From Thalassococcus arenae (GTDB lineage Bacteria > Pseudomonadota > Alphaproteobacteria > Rhodobacterales > Rhodobacteraceae), in the NCBI RefSeq assembly GCF_019104745.1, contig NZ_JAHRWL010000002.1, positions 310,001 through 374,000 of the forward strand: a stretch of 64,000 nt of DNA, read 5' to 3'. Position numbers and translations under genes: made by a program. Below the pieces are notes generated by a model. It had not been told where the DNA came from. It did no database searches and worked only from the letters and a program-made list of their open reading frames with translations. The stretch's first letter is position 1; every line of letters begins with the position of its first letter. Shown in pieces: positions 7,348 to 16,484 of this stretch.

Positions 7348-7838
7348 ATCAGCACCCCATGCGCCAGCAGTGCCAGGCCGATCACGCCGACAGCGGCGAA
7401 GAACCCGGCTATTACGTCGTCCAGCATAACGCCCAATGGGCCGCCTAGCGAGTCCGCCCAGCCCACCGGCCCGGGTTTCCAGATGTCGAACAGACGAAAC
7501 AGCAAGAACGCCGCGATCCATCCGGGCCAAAGCGCCAACAGGTCGGCCTGCATCATATTGGCGCCGTAGATCACCGGCGCCAGCGCGATCCATTGGCCGA
7601 CCACCTCGTCGATCACGATTTCCGAAGGGTCGTGGTCGGCCTTGCCGGCGGTTTCTTTCCTGGTGGCCCAAAGACCCAGGAAGAACAGGATGGCGCCAAT
7701 GAAAAGCAGGCCGAAGAAACCTGCCCATTCCGCCACAAGCCAGGCCGCGGGCAGGGCAGCCAGCGATCCCCAGGTGCCGGGAGCGGGGCGCAGGTGACCG
7801 CTGTAGAAGAAGGTCGCGACGAGTGCGGAAAGCGTCAT
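7344..7838 (-). CDS. pgpA: phosphatidylglycerophosphatase A
   Basis: 164-residue membrane enzyme that dephosphorylates phosphatidylglycerol phosphate in phospholipid synthesis. Family motifs are present: [45 protein letters not shown] and [32 protein letters not shown], with about four membrane segments. Its ATG overlaps the ispDF stop by four bases (7835-7838) and its stop overlaps the cinA GTG. Confidence 0.95.
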   Translation of the reverse strand: MTLSALVATFFYSGHLRPAPGTWGSLAALPAAWLVAEWAGFFGLLFIGAILFFLGLWATRKETAGKADHDPSEIVIDEVVGQWIALAPVIYGANMMQADLLALWPGWIAAFLLFRLFDIWKPGPVGWADSLGGPLGVMLDDVIAGFFAAVGVIGLALLAHGVLM

Positions 7839-8965
7839 GCCCGCACCAACGCAACCGTGGCCAGCGCCGCGATGCCTTCTTCGCGGCCGGTAAAGCCCAA
7901 CCGCTCGGATGTGGTCGCCTTGATCGAAACGCGGCTTTCGTCGAGCGCCATGATTGCGGCGACCCGGGCGATCATCGCGGGCGCGTGCGGGCCGATCTTG
8001 GGGCGTTCGCAGATCAGGGTCAGATCGACATTCGAAATGCCGAATCCCATTTCGCGTGCCAGATCAACGGCATGACGCAGAAAAATATCGCTGGCGGCGC
8101 CCTTCCATTGCGGGTCCGATGGCGGGAAATGCCGCCCGATATCGCCCTGGGCCAGCGCGCCGTAGATCGCATCGGTGATTGCATGCAGGCCGACATCAGC
8201 GTCGGAATGCCCCTTCAACGCGCGGTCGTGCGGCACTTGGATGCCGCAGAGGGTCACGTGATCGCCAGGTTCGAAGGCGTGCACGTCAAAGCCGTTGCCT
8301 AGGCGGATATCCATGCCGGTCTCCAGAATGCGGGCGGCCCTGGAAAAATCCTCGGGGCCGGTGATCTTCAGGTTCTGCTCCGATCCGGGGACGATCGCAA
8401 CCGTCATGCCCGCCGCGCGGGCAACGGCGACATCGTCCGCCGCATCGCCCGCATTCCGTCGGTGCGCGTCCAGGATGTCGGCAAAGCGGAAACCCTGCGG
8501 GGTCTGCGCCCGGAACAGACCCTGCCGGTCGCGGGTGCCCGTCACCACGCCATCCGCACCGGTCCACAGCGCGTCGGTGACAGGCAGTGCCGGAGCGGCG
8601 CCCGGCGCATCGCGCAAGGCGGTTTCTACGGCGTCGATCGTCACGCGGTCGATGCAGGGCCGCGCGACGTCGTGGATCAGCACAAGTTGTGGCGGATCGT
8701 CGGACAGCGCTTCCAGCCCGGCGCGCACCGACGCGGCGCGGTCGGCACCGCCCAGGACCAGCGCAACCGGCAGGCCCCGCGCTGCGTTTTCGGCAAAATC
8801 CCTGTCGTCGGGGTGGATGACCAGCACGATGCGCGGCAGGTGCGACAGGGCCAGCAGCGTCCAGCGTGCCACGGGCTGTCCGGCCACGACTTGCCATTGC
8901 TTCGGCAACTCACCCCCGGCGCGGGAGCCGCGGCCGGCGGCAACGATCAGGGCGGCTGTCGACAT
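7835..8965 (-). CDS. ispDF: bifunctional IspD/IspF, MEP isoprenoid pathway
   Basis: 376 residues. The N-terminal half is 2-C-methyl-D-erythritol 4-phosphate cytidylyltransferase (Isp[17 protein letters not shown], then LIHDVARP). The C-terminal ~155 residues are 2-C-methyl-D-erythritol 2,4-cyclodiphosphate synthase (Isp[10 protein letters not shown] with the metal ligands, [15 protein letters not shown], and the C-terminal [17 protein letters not shown]). The fusion is standard in alphaproteobacteria. Start ATG at 8965 with a GGAGAA site; longer in-frame extension lacks one. Divergent from dusB. Confidence 0.96.
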   Translation of the reverse strand: MSTAALIVAAGRGSRAGGELPKQWQVVAGQPVARWTLLALSHLPRIVLVIHPDDRDFAENAARGLPVALVLGGADRAASVRAGLEALSDDPPQLVLIHDVARPCIDRVTIDAVETALRDAPGAAPALPVTDALWTGADGVVTGTRDRQGLFRAQTPQGFRFADILDAHRRNAGDAADDVAVARAAGMTVAIVPGSEQNLKITGPEDFSRAARILETGMDIRLGNGFDVHAFEPGDHVTLCGIQVPHDRALKGHSDADVGLHAITDAIYGALAQGDIGRHFPPSDPQWKGAASDIFLRHAVDLAREMGFGISNVDLTLICERPKIGPHAPAMIARVAAIMALDESRVSIKATTSERLGFTGREEGIAALATVALVRA

Positions 8966-9002
8966 GGTTTCTCCGTTTCTCCTTGCATAGGGCGAGGCTT
9001 GA

Positions 9003-9075
9003 CCGGGTGCAATCACCCGGGGCAAAACGCCTAAAAATTAGGCATCAGTGGCGCGAGACCGACCGGAATTCCGGT
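9003..9075. promoter_or_regulatory. three perfect palindromes in the ispDF-dusB divergent region
   Basis: Three unrelated perfect inverted repeats in 73 bases: 9003-9020 (CCGGGTG-CAAT-CACCCGG), 9029-9043 (GCCTAA-AAA-TTAGGC) and 9062-9075 (ACCGGAATTCCGGT). They lie between the ispDF start and the dusB start at 9118. They may be operators for the nitrogen-regulation operon or for ispDF, or RNA hairpins in a leader. Confidence 0.5.
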
Positions 9076-9117
9076 GCAATCGTTGTTAATTGACGGGGGG
9101 CACGCTACCTCGAAGCC

Positions 9118-10125
9118 ATGCGCACAAGGAATGGGCAATTGACGATCGACCTGGGAGACAGAGTGGTGACGCCTCCGGTTCTGCTGGCGCCGCTGGCGGG
9201 GATCACCGATCTGCCGTTCCGCACGCTGGTCAGCCGGTTCGGCGCGGGTCTGGTCGTGTCCGAGATGATCGCCAGCGGAGAATTCCTGACGGCGCGGCCC
9301 GGCACCCGCGAAAAGGCCGAACTGGGCGCCGGGATCGCCAACACGTCGGTGCAACTTGCGGGTCGCGAACCCGGACCGATGGCCGAAGCGGCACGGATGG
9401 TCGCGGACATGGGCGCGCGGGTGATCGATATCAACATGGGTTGCCCGGCCAAGAAGGTGACCGGCGGCTGGTCCGGCTCGGCCCTGATGCAGGTGCCAGA
9501 CCACGCGTTGCGGCTGATCGAGGCGGTGGTTGGCGCGGTGGACCTGCCGGTGACGCTGAAAACCCGGCTGGGCTGGGATGACGGCTGCCTGAACGCGCCC
9601 GACCTGGCCCGCCGGGCCGAAGCGGCCGGCGTGCGCATGGTGGTGATCCACGGCAGGACCCGTTGCCAGTTCTACAAGGGCCGGGCCGACTGGGCGGCGA
9701 TCCGCGCAGTCAAGGAGGCCGTGTCGATACCGGTCATCGCCAATGGCGATATCGTCGATGCCGGCACCGCCCGCGACGCGATGGACGCCTCGGGCGCCGA
9801 TGGCGTGATGGTGGGCCGCGCGGCGCAGGGCGCACCTTGGCGTCTGGCCGAGATCGCCCATTCGCTCTTTGGCGTTCCGGCGCCCCGCATCCCGCAAGGC
9901 ATGGCGTTGGTCGAGATGGTCATCGCGCATTACGAGGCGATGCTGTCCTTCTACGGCGTCGATCTGGGCCTGCGCTGCGCCCGCAAGCATCTGGGCTGGT
10001 ACATGGACCGCGCCGGAACCGGTGCCGGGCTGCGCCGGCGCGTGCTGACATCGAAAGATCCGACCGAAGTCATCGCGCTTTTGCCCGACGCGCTGGCCGC
10101 CGGCCGCGCAAGGCAGGCGGCATGA
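9118..10125 (+). CDS. dusB: tRNA-dihydrouridine synthase (NifR3)
   Basis: 335-residue flavoenzyme that reduces uridines in tRNA. The TIM-barrel signatures are [17 protein letters not shown], the catalytic-cysteine motif [37 protein letters not shown], and NGDIVD followed by [13 protein letters not shown]. In Rhodobacter capsulatus the same gene was named nifR3 because it leads the ntrBC operon. Here too it overlaps ntrB by four bases (ATGA, 10122-10125). Confidence 0.96.
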   Translation: MRTRNGQLTIDLGDRVVTPPVLLAPLAGITDLPFRTLVSRFGAGLVVSEMIASGEFLTARPGTREKAELGAGIANTSVQLAGREPGPMAEAARMVADMGARVIDINMGCPAKKVTGGWSGSALMQVPDHALRLIEAVVGAVDLPVTLKTRLGWDDGCLNAPDLARRAEAAGVRMVVIHGRTRCQFYKGRADWAAIRAVKEAVSIPVIANGDIVDAGTARDAMDASGADGVMVGRAAQGAPWRLAEIAHSLFGVPAPRIPQGMALVEMVIAHYEAMLSFYGVDLGLRCARKHLGWYMDRAGTGAGLRRRVLTSKDPTEVIALLPDALAAGRARQAA

Positions 10126-11189
10126 ACACCGCACTCGAGCTGCAGCTGTGGTCTTCGCTGCCGGTTCCCGCGATCCTGCTGGACGCCGAGGAACGTATCG
10201 CCGATCTGAACCCCGCGGCCGAAGGCTTCATGAACAATTCCGCCAAGTGGCTGGTCGGCCAGCCGATCTGGGACAGGCTGGCCGTCGATGCACCGCTCGA
10301 GGAAAGCATGGTGCGCGCGCGAGAGAATGGCACCCCGCTTTTCGTGAATGATGTCGATGTGGGAACCGGCAGCCGCCCGCCGCTGGTCTGCAACCTGCAG
10401 ATCGCGCCGCTGCAAGGCAAACCGGGCTGGATGATCGTGCTGATCAGCCCGCGCGAACTGGCGGGCCGGATGACGCAAAGCCATTCGGTCAAGTCGGCGG
10501 CCAAGTCGGCCATCGGCATGGCCGAGATGCTGGCGCACGAAATCAAGAACCCGCTTGCGGGCATCACCGGCGCGGCGCAATTGCTGAGCATGAACCTTGG
10601 TCCCGAAGACCTTGAGTTGACTGACTTGATCGTGGCCGAGACGCGGCGTATCGTGAAGCTGCTGGAACAGGTCGAACAATTCGGCAACCTGTCCGCCCCC
10701 GAGCGCAAGCCGGTCAACATCCACGACGTTCTCGATCGCGCGCGGCGCTCTTCGCTGCTGGGCTTCGGCGCACACATGAAGATCGTCGAGGATTACGACC
10801 CGTCGCTGCCGATGGCGCATGGCGATCCCGACCAGTTGCTGCAGGTGGTGCTGAACCTGCTCAAGAATGCCTCGGAGGCATCGCCCAAGGGCGGCACGAT
10901 CCGGTTGCACACCTATTTCGAGCATTCGTTTCGACTGCGCCGCGCCGACGGCACCGGGCAATCGCTGCCGTTGCAGATCGAGGTCATCGACGACGGCCCC
11001 GGCCTGCCGCCGGAAATCAAGGGCGACATCTTCGATCCGTTCGTGTCCGGCAAGGAAAACGGCACCGGGCTGGGCCTGGCGCTGGTCAGCAAGATCATCT
11101 CGGATCACGACGGCTGGATCTCCGTCGATTCCGTGCCCGGACGCACGGTGTTCCGCATTTCACTGCCGCGCGCGCCGCGGGAAAAATAA
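10122..11189 (+). CDS. ntrB: nitrogen regulation sensor kinase NtrB
   Basis: 355-residue soluble histidine kinase of the nitrogen two-component system; it phosphorylates NtrC when nitrogen is limiting and is controlled by PII proteins. N-terminal PAS-like domain (about 10-115), phosphoacceptor H139 in [12 protein letters not shown], and the ATPase motifs [24 protein letters not shown] and GTGLGLALV. No membrane segments. Translationally coupled to dusB upstream and 11 bases from ntrC downstream. PII (glnB/glnK) is not in this window. Confidence 0.95.
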   Translation: MNTALELQLWSSLPVPAILLDAEERIADLNPAAEGFMNNSAKWLVGQPIWDRLAVDAPLEESMVRARENGTPLFVNDVDVGTGSRPPLVCNLQIAPLQGKPGWMIVLISPRELAGRMTQSHSVKSAAKSAIGMAEMLAHEIKNPLAGITGAAQLLSMNLGPEDLELTDLIVAETRRIVKLLEQVEQFGNLSAPERKPVNIHDVLDRARRSSLLGFGAHMKIVEDYDPSLPMAHGDPDQLLQVVLNLLKNASEASPKGGTIRLHTYFEHSFRLRRADGTGQSLPLQIEVIDDGPGLPPEIKGDIFDPFVSGKENGTGLGLALVSKIISDHDGWISVDSVPGRTVFRISLPRAPREK

Positions 11190-11200
11190 GGAGACGCATC

Positions 11201-12571
11201 ATGGATGGCACGGTTCTGGTCGCCGACGACGATCGCACGATCCGCACGGTTCTGACCCAGGCGCTGACGCGCGCGGGCTGCAAGGTGCATGCCACGTCCT
11301 CGCTGACCACGCTCATGCGGTGGGTGGGCGAGGGCAAGGGCGACGTGGTGATCTCGGACGTGGTGATGCCCGACGGGAACGGGCTCGAGATGTTGCCGAA
11401 GATATCGGCTGACAGGCCGGACCTGCCGGTGATCGTGATTTCGGCCCAGAACACCATCATGACGGCGATCCAGGCGGCCGAGGCCGAGGCTTATGATTAC
11501 CTGCCCAAGCCATTCGATCTGCCCGACCTGATGAAACGCACCGCGCGGGCGCTCGAGAACCGCAAGAAACTGCCGCGTCGCGACGACCCGGTGCTGGATG
11601 CCGACGGACCCGAGGAATTGCCGCTGGTCGGCAAGACGCCGGCAATGCAGGCGCTGTACCGGCTGGTGGCCAAGGTGATGAACACCGACCTGCCAGTGCT
11701 GATCTCGGGCGAGAGCGGCACCGGCAAGTCGCTGATCGCGCGGGCGATCCACGATTTCTCGGACCGCCGGACGCTGCCCTTCGTGACGGTGACCGCGGCG
11801 GACCTTGCCGATCTCGAAGGCCCGGCGCGGGTGCTGGCGCGGGTCAAGGGCGGCACGCTGCTGATCGACGAGTTGGGCGATATCGGCGACGAGATCCAGG
11901 CCCGCATCGTGCGGATGATGGACGTGCCAGGCGAACACGTGCCGCGGTTCATGGCCACGTCGCAGGGCGATCTGGCGCGCCGGATGGAGGAAGGCAAGGT
12001 GCGGCGCGACCTGTTCTACCGTCTCAGCGGCGCCACCCTGGCGGTGCCCAGCCTGCGCGAACGGGTCGAGGACATCGCGCTGCTGACCGACCATTTCCTT
12101 GCCCGCACCGAACGCGAAGGGGGCACGAAGCGCTGGCTGTCGAAGGACGCGGCTGAACTGTTCCGCGCTTATAGCTGGCCCGGCAACGTGCGGCAGTTGG
12201 AAAACGTCGTGCGCCGCCTGTCGCTGACGGCGCGCGGCGAAGAAATCGCCCGGTCCGAAGTGGAAGCGGTGTTGGGCCACCAGCCCGAGACCGGGCCGAT
12301 CCTGCGCGGCGGAGACGGCGAAAAGCTGGGCACGTCCGTAGCAAGGCACTTGCGCCGCTATTTCGACCTGCACGGCGCGATGCTGCCGCCGCCGGGCCTG
12401 TACCAACGGATTCTGCGCGAAGTAGAAGCGCCGCTGATCGAGATCGCCCTCGACGCGACCGGCGGAAACCAGGCGAAATGCGCCGATCTGCTGGGTATCA
12501 ACCGCAATACCTTGCGCAAGAAGATCACCGATCTGGATATCCGGGTGACACGGCGCCGCAAGTTGATGTAA
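11201..12571 (+). CDS. ntrC: nitrogen response regulator NtrC, lacking the GAFTGA loop
   Basis: 456-residue response regulator: receiver domain with phosphoacceptor D53, AAA+ domain with Walker A at 170-177 (GESGTGKS) and Walker B LLIDELGD, and a C-terminal Fis-type helix-turn-helix ending KITDLDIRV. Between Walker A and Walker B, where sigma-54 activators have a GHEKGAFTGA stretch, this protein has only [21 protein letters not shown], about 25 residues shorter. That matches the known Rhodobacter NtrC, which works with the sigma-70 type polymerase. The whole sigma-54 contact loop is missing, so it should not activate RpoN promoters. Confidence 0.95.
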   Translation: MDGTVLVADDDRTIRTVLTQALTRAGCKVHATSSLTTLMRWVGEGKGDVVISDVVMPDGNGLEMLPKISADRPDLPVIVISAQNTIMTAIQAAEAEAYDYLPKPFDLPDLMKRTARALENRKKLPRRDDPVLDADGPEELPLVGKTPAMQALYRLVAKVMNTDLPVLISGESGTGKSLIARAIHDFSDRRTLPFVTVTAADLADLEGPARVLARVKGGTLLIDELGDIGDEIQARIVRMMDVPGEHVPRFMATSQGDLARRMEEGKVRRDLFYRLSGATLAVPSLRERVEDIALLTDHFLARTEREGGTKRWLSKDAAELFRAYSWPGNVRQLENVVRRLSLTARGEEIARSEVEAVLGHQPETGPILRGGDGEKLGTSVARHLRRYFDLHGAMLPPPGLYQRILREVEAPLIEIALDATGGNQAKCADLLGINRNTLRKKITDLDIRVTRRRKLM

Positions 12572-12669
12572 AAGGGTCACATACTGTGGCGATGCCGCAA
12601 ATCGCGGTAGCAAGACCACAAGATATGGCGGTCCGCTGCGCAAAGCAGCACATCTGAGCGGGGGCATCT

Positions 12670-14949
12670 GTGGCCACACGGGCACGGGGCACGACACGAG
12701 GCACGACCTGGGCGCGTCTCAGCCGTCTGCGGCGGCAGCGGCGGGTGCAGAATATTGCGACGCTGGGCCTGGTCCTGCTGGGGCCCGTGCTGGCTTTGCT
12801 GACATTCCTCGCGCTTGGCCCCTTGGATACCGGCGTGGGCAGCCGCCTGACCCTGCGGCTCGTCCTGCTGGCCGATCTGGTTTATGTTCTGCTGCTGGCG
12901 GCGCTGGTTCTGGCGCGCGCCGCGCGCATGGTCGCCGACCGACGGGCGCAATCGGCGGGTTCGCGGCTGCATCTGCGCCTGACCGGCGCGTTCGTTCTGA
13001 TGGCGTTGTTGCCGGCCGTGACGGTCGCCGTTTTCGCGGTTCTGACCATCAATGGCGGGCTCGAGACGTGGTTTTCGACGCGGGTGCAGAACGTCGTTGC
13101 CGCGTCGCGCACCGCCGCCGAAGCCTATGAGACCGATCAGCGCGCCGGGCTTGTTCAGGATGCCCGCGCGCTTGGCGGCTTTCTCGATGCCAGCCGGCGC
13201 GCCACGTTCATCATGGATGATGGCGAATTGCGCCGGGTGCTGAGCCAGGGCCAGGGCCAGATCCAGCGCGGGCTGCGCGAGGCCTATGTCATCGACGGCG
13301 CTGGAGAAATCCGGGCCCGCGGCGAGCGCTCCTACCTGTTCGATTACGAACGCCCCGCTCCGGCCGATTTCGTCATTGCCGATGCCGAGGGTGTCACGGT
13401 GATCGAGGACTGGGCCAACAACGAATTTCGCGCCCTGCTGCCGCTTTCGGCCTTTGTCGATCGCTATCTCTACGTGTCGCGGCAGGTCGACGGGCGGCTT
13501 CTGGCATTGCTGGACGAAACAAAGGAAACCGCGCAGTTCTACCAGCAACAGGAAAGCGAGCGGGGCCGGTTGCTGTTCGATTTCGCGCTGCTCTACCTTG
13601 GTTTCGCGGTATTGCTGATACTGGCCGCGACCTGGGCAGGTCTGTGGTTCGCCGAACGGCTGAGCCGCCCGGTCGGTCGACTGACCGGCGCGGCGCAGCG
13701 GGTCGGTGCGGGCGATCTGGACGTGCAGGTGATCGAGGAAGAGGGCGACGACGAAATCGCCATGCTGGGGCGCTACTTCAACCAGATGACCCGGCAACTC
13801 AAGGGTCAGCGCGAGACGCTTCTGGAAAACACCCGGCAGATCGAACGCCGCCAGCGACTGTTCGATTCGGTGCTGAGTTCGGTGACCTCGGGGGTTGTCG
13901 GACTGGACGCGCAGGGCTGCGTGACCTTCGTGAACCGGTCGGCCGAGCGGTTGCTGGATTGGCACAAGAGCCGATCGGACGTGCCCCTGCCGGTTGCGGT
14001 GCCGGAATTCGGCGCGTTGTTCGACCGGCTGCGCACCGAGGGCGGCGAAACCGCCCAGGAAGAAATCAAGGTCAGCCGTGCCGGGCGGTTGGAACACCTG
14101 TTGGTGCGGCTGGCGACGCGGCGCCGTCAGGATGGCGGGCTCGAGGGTTATGTCGTGGCTTTCGACGACGTTACCGACCTTGTCAGTGCGCAACGGATGG
14201 CCGCCTGGGGTGACGTCGCCCGGCGCATCGCGCATGAAATCAAGAACCCCCTGACACCGATACAGTTGTCCGCCGAACGCATGCGGCGCAAGTTCGGCCG
14301 GGTTCTGGAAGGCGAGAATGCCGAAAGCCTGGAACAGATGACCGAGGTGATCGTGCGCCAGACCAACGATCTGCGCCGGATCGTCGACGAGTTTTCCAAG
14401 TTCGCGCGGATGCCCGAACCGGATCGCAAACCCGAAGACCTGCGTGAATTGTTGCGCGGGGCGGTTCTGTTGCAGGAAACCGGCCAGCCGGATGTGCATT
14501 TCGTCACCGATCTGCCGGAAACGTCGCTTCCGGCGGAACTGGACGCGACAATGATCGGGCAGGCGCTGACGAACTTGATAAAGAACGCCGGAGAAGCCAT
14601 TGAAAGCCTTGTTGAAAAAGGCGAAAAACCTGGGCTTTCCGCGGAAATCCGCGTGATCTGCGCGGTCGACGATGGCAAGGCCGAGATCAGGATCATGGAC
14701 AATGGCATCGGGCTGCCGGAAGACCGGGCGCGGTTGTTCGAACCCTACGTGACGACGCGTGACAAGGGCACCGGGCTGGGCCTTCCGATCGTCAAGAAGA
14801 TCATCGAGGAGCACGGCGGTACGCTGACGCTCGAGGATGCGCCGGTTTTCGATGGCAACGACCATGCCGGTGCGATGGCCGTCATTCGGCTGCCCCTCAG
14901 CCAAGAGGCCGCGGCGGCGTTGCAGGACAAGACCGCCTTGGCGGTATGA
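12670..14949 (+). CDS. ntrY: NtrY membrane sensor histidine kinase
   Basis: 759-residue sensor kinase, partner of NtrX. Membrane segments near the N-terminus (about 30-52, 57-80, 100-125) and a fourth near 310-335 enclose an extracytoplasmic region, followed by HAMP (about 335-385), PAS (about 395-500), phosphoacceptor H522 in [20 protein letters not shown], and ATPase motifs (LTNLIKNAGEAI, IMDNGIGLPEDRA, GTGLGLPIVKKI). The start used is GTG at 12670 behind a GGGG stretch. NtrYX has been linked to nitrogen use, redox and envelope control in alphaproteobacteria. A 98-base gap separates it from ntrC. Confidence 0.93.
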   Translation: MATRARGTTRGTTWARLSRLRRQRRVQNIATLGLVLLGPVLALLTFLALGPLDTGVGSRLTLRLVLLADLVYVLLLAALVLARAARMVADRRAQSAGSRLHLRLTGAFVLMALLPAVTVAVFAVLTINGGLETWFSTRVQNVVAASRTAAEAYETDQRAGLVQDARALGGFLDASRRATFIMDDGELRRVLSQGQGQIQRGLREAYVIDGAGEIRARGERSYLFDYERPAPADFVIADAEGVTVIEDWANNEFRALLPLSAFVDRYLYVSRQVDGRLLALLDETKETAQFYQQQESERGRLLFDFALLYLGFAVLLILAATWAGLWFAERLSRPVGRLTGAAQRVGAGDLDVQVIEEEGDDEIAMLGRYFNQMTRQLKGQRETLLENTRQIERRQRLFDSVLSSVTSGVVGLDAQGCVTFVNRSAERLLDWHKSRSDVPLPVAVPEFGALFDRLRTEGGETAQEEIKVSRAGRLEHLLVRLATRRRQDGGLEGYVVAFDDVTDLVSAQRMAAWGDVARRIAHEIKNPLTPIQLSAERMRRKFGRVLEGENAESLEQMTEVIVRQTNDLRRIVDEFSKFARMPEPDRKPEDLRELLRGAVLLQETGQPDVHFVTDLPETSLPAELDATMIGQALTNLIKNAGEAIESLVEKGEKPGLSAEIRVICAVDDGKAEIRIMDNGIGLPEDRARLFEPYVTTRDKGTGLGLPIVKKIIEEHGGTLTLEDAPVFDGNDHAGAMAVIRLPLSQEAAAALQDKTALAV

Positions 14950-14971
14950 CAGGATTGGTGGAGAGAGGCGC

Positions 14972-16387
14972 ATGAGCGACATTCTGATAGTCGACGACGA
15001 ACGGGACATCCGCGAACTGATCGGGGACATCCTGCAGGACGAGGGCTTCACGACGCGGCTGGCCGGCAATTCGTCCGAAGCGATGGCGCAGATCAACGCC
15101 GAGGCACCGGCGCTGCTGATCCTGGATATCTGGCTGAAGGACAGCAAGATGGACGGGATCGACATCCTCAAGACCGTCAAGCGCGACAATCCGGATGTGC
15201 CGGTGGTCATCATCTCGGGCCATGGCAACATCGAAATCGCCGTGGCGGCGATCAAGCAGGGCGCCTACGACTTCATCGAAAAGCCGTTCAACATCGACCA
15301 GCTGATGGTGGTGATCCGGCGCGCGATGGAGACGTCGCGCCTGCGTCGCGAGAACCAGAAGCTCAAGCGCGGCGAGGTCAAGCAGGCGCAGATGGTCGGC
15401 GAAAGCCCGGCCTTCCGGGCATTGTTGGGCCAGCTTGACAAGGTGACCAAGTCAAACGGCCGGGTGATGCTGACCGGCCCGGCAGGATCGGGCAAGGAGG
15501 TTGCCGCACGTTATATCCACGCCAAGTCGAACCGGGCTGCGGGACCTTTCGTCACCGTCAACTGCGCCGGCGTGGCGCCCGAGACGATGGAAGCGGTGCT
15601 GTTCGGCCGCGAGACGCCGGAGCGCGGCGTCGAACCGGGGCTGCTGGAACAGGCGCATGGCGGCGTGGTGTATTTCGACGAAGTGGCCGACATGCCCACC
15701 GGCACCCAGTCCAAGATCCTGCGGGTGCTGGTCGACCAGCAGTTCACACGGGTCGGCGGGGCCGACAAGGTGCGGGTCGATCTGCGGGTGATATCGTCGA
15801 CCAACCGCGACCTCGAAGCGGAAATCGCAGCGGGCCGGTTCCGCGAGGAGCTGTATCACCGGCTGAACGTGGTCCCGATCGCCGTTCCGTCGCTGGCAGA
15901 CCGGCGCGAGGACATCCCGCTGCTCGCGCGGCTGTTCATCGCCGAATGTAACCGCGCCCAGGGGCTGCCGTTGCGCGAACTCAGCGAAGAGGCCGAGGCG
16001 TTGATGCAGACCATGCTGTGGCCGGGCAATGTCCGCCAACTCAAGAACCTTGTGGAACGGGTGCTGATCCTGGGCGACGGCACCGGTCCGATCGAGGCGC
16101 GCGAACTGCCGCAGGATACCGCACCCGAGCAGGAAGGCGAGGATCGCGTCGTCCTGTCGGGCCAGTTGGCGACGCTGCCGCTGCGCGAGGCGCGCGAAGC
16201 GTTCGAGCGGGAATATCTGCTGACCCAGATCAACCGTTTTGGCGGAAACATCTCGCGCACCGCGTCCTTTGTCGGGATGGAACGCTCGGCCTTGCACCGA
16301 AAGCTGAAATCGCTGGGTGTGGTCACCAGTCAAAAGGCCGGCGCCCGGGTCGCGCGCGTCGAGGGCGACATGGAAGAGGCGACCTGA
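14972..16387 (+). CDS. ntrX: NtrX response regulator, altered sigma-54 contact loop
   Basis: 471-residue response regulator, partner of NtrY. Receiver phosphoacceptor D52 (LLILDIWLKD), AAA+ domain with Walker A GPAGSGKE at 169-176 and Walker B VVYFDEVAD, and a C-terminal Fis-like helix-turn-helix (ISRTASFVGMERSALHRKLKSLG). The loop that should read GAFTGA is replaced by ETPERGV (about 214-220) with flanking length nearly normal. Like NtrC it probably cannot contact sigma-54. It starts 22 bases after ntrY with a GAGAGAGG ribosome site. Confidence 0.94.
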   Translation: MSDILIVDDERDIRELIGDILQDEGFTTRLAGNSSEAMAQINAEAPALLILDIWLKDSKMDGIDILKTVKRDNPDVPVVIISGHGNIEIAVAAIKQGAYDFIEKPFNIDQLMVVIRRAMETSRLRRENQKLKRGEVKQAQMVGESPAFRALLGQLDKVTKSNGRVMLTGPAGSGKEVAARYIHAKSNRAAGPFVTVNCAGVAPETMEAVLFGRETPERGVEPGLLEQAHGGVVYFDEVADMPTGTQSKILRVLVDQQFTRVGGADKVRVDLRVISSTNRDLEAEIAAGRFREELYHRLNVVPIAVPSLADRREDIPLLARLFIAECNRAQGLPLRELSEEAEALMQTMLWPGNVRQLKNLVERVLILGDGTGPIEARELPQDTAPEQEGEDRVVLSGQLATLPLREAREAFEREYLLTQINRFGGNISRTASFVGMERSALHRKLKSLGVVTSQKAGARVARVEGDMEEAT

Positions 16388-16407
16388 ACGGGTCTTGAAC
16401 AGGCCGG

Positions 16408-16453
16408 ATTGCCGCCGCGGCGGCAATTGACCATGGCGCGGTGCCGTGCCATG
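16408..16453. repeat. two large palindromes between ntrX and trkA
   Basis: 16408-16427 is a perfect 20-base palindrome (half-site ATTGCCGCCG). 16432-16453 is a near-perfect 22-base inverted repeat (arms CATGGCGCGG and CCGTGCCATG, one G-T pair). They fill the gap after the ntrX stop. There is no T tract, so factor-independent termination is doubtful; mRNA processing or a regulator site are alternatives. Confidence 0.6.
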
Positions 16454-16484
16454 CCATCGGGGGTGGGACCGCAAGGGACAGGGC

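Noticed and set aside
12577-15255. 892-codon open frame on the minus strand
   Set aside because: It lies antisense to ntrY and the ntrX start, which carry clear kinase and receiver motifs. Its translation has no domain and is rich in R, H and Q, as expected of a shadow frame in GC-rich DNA.
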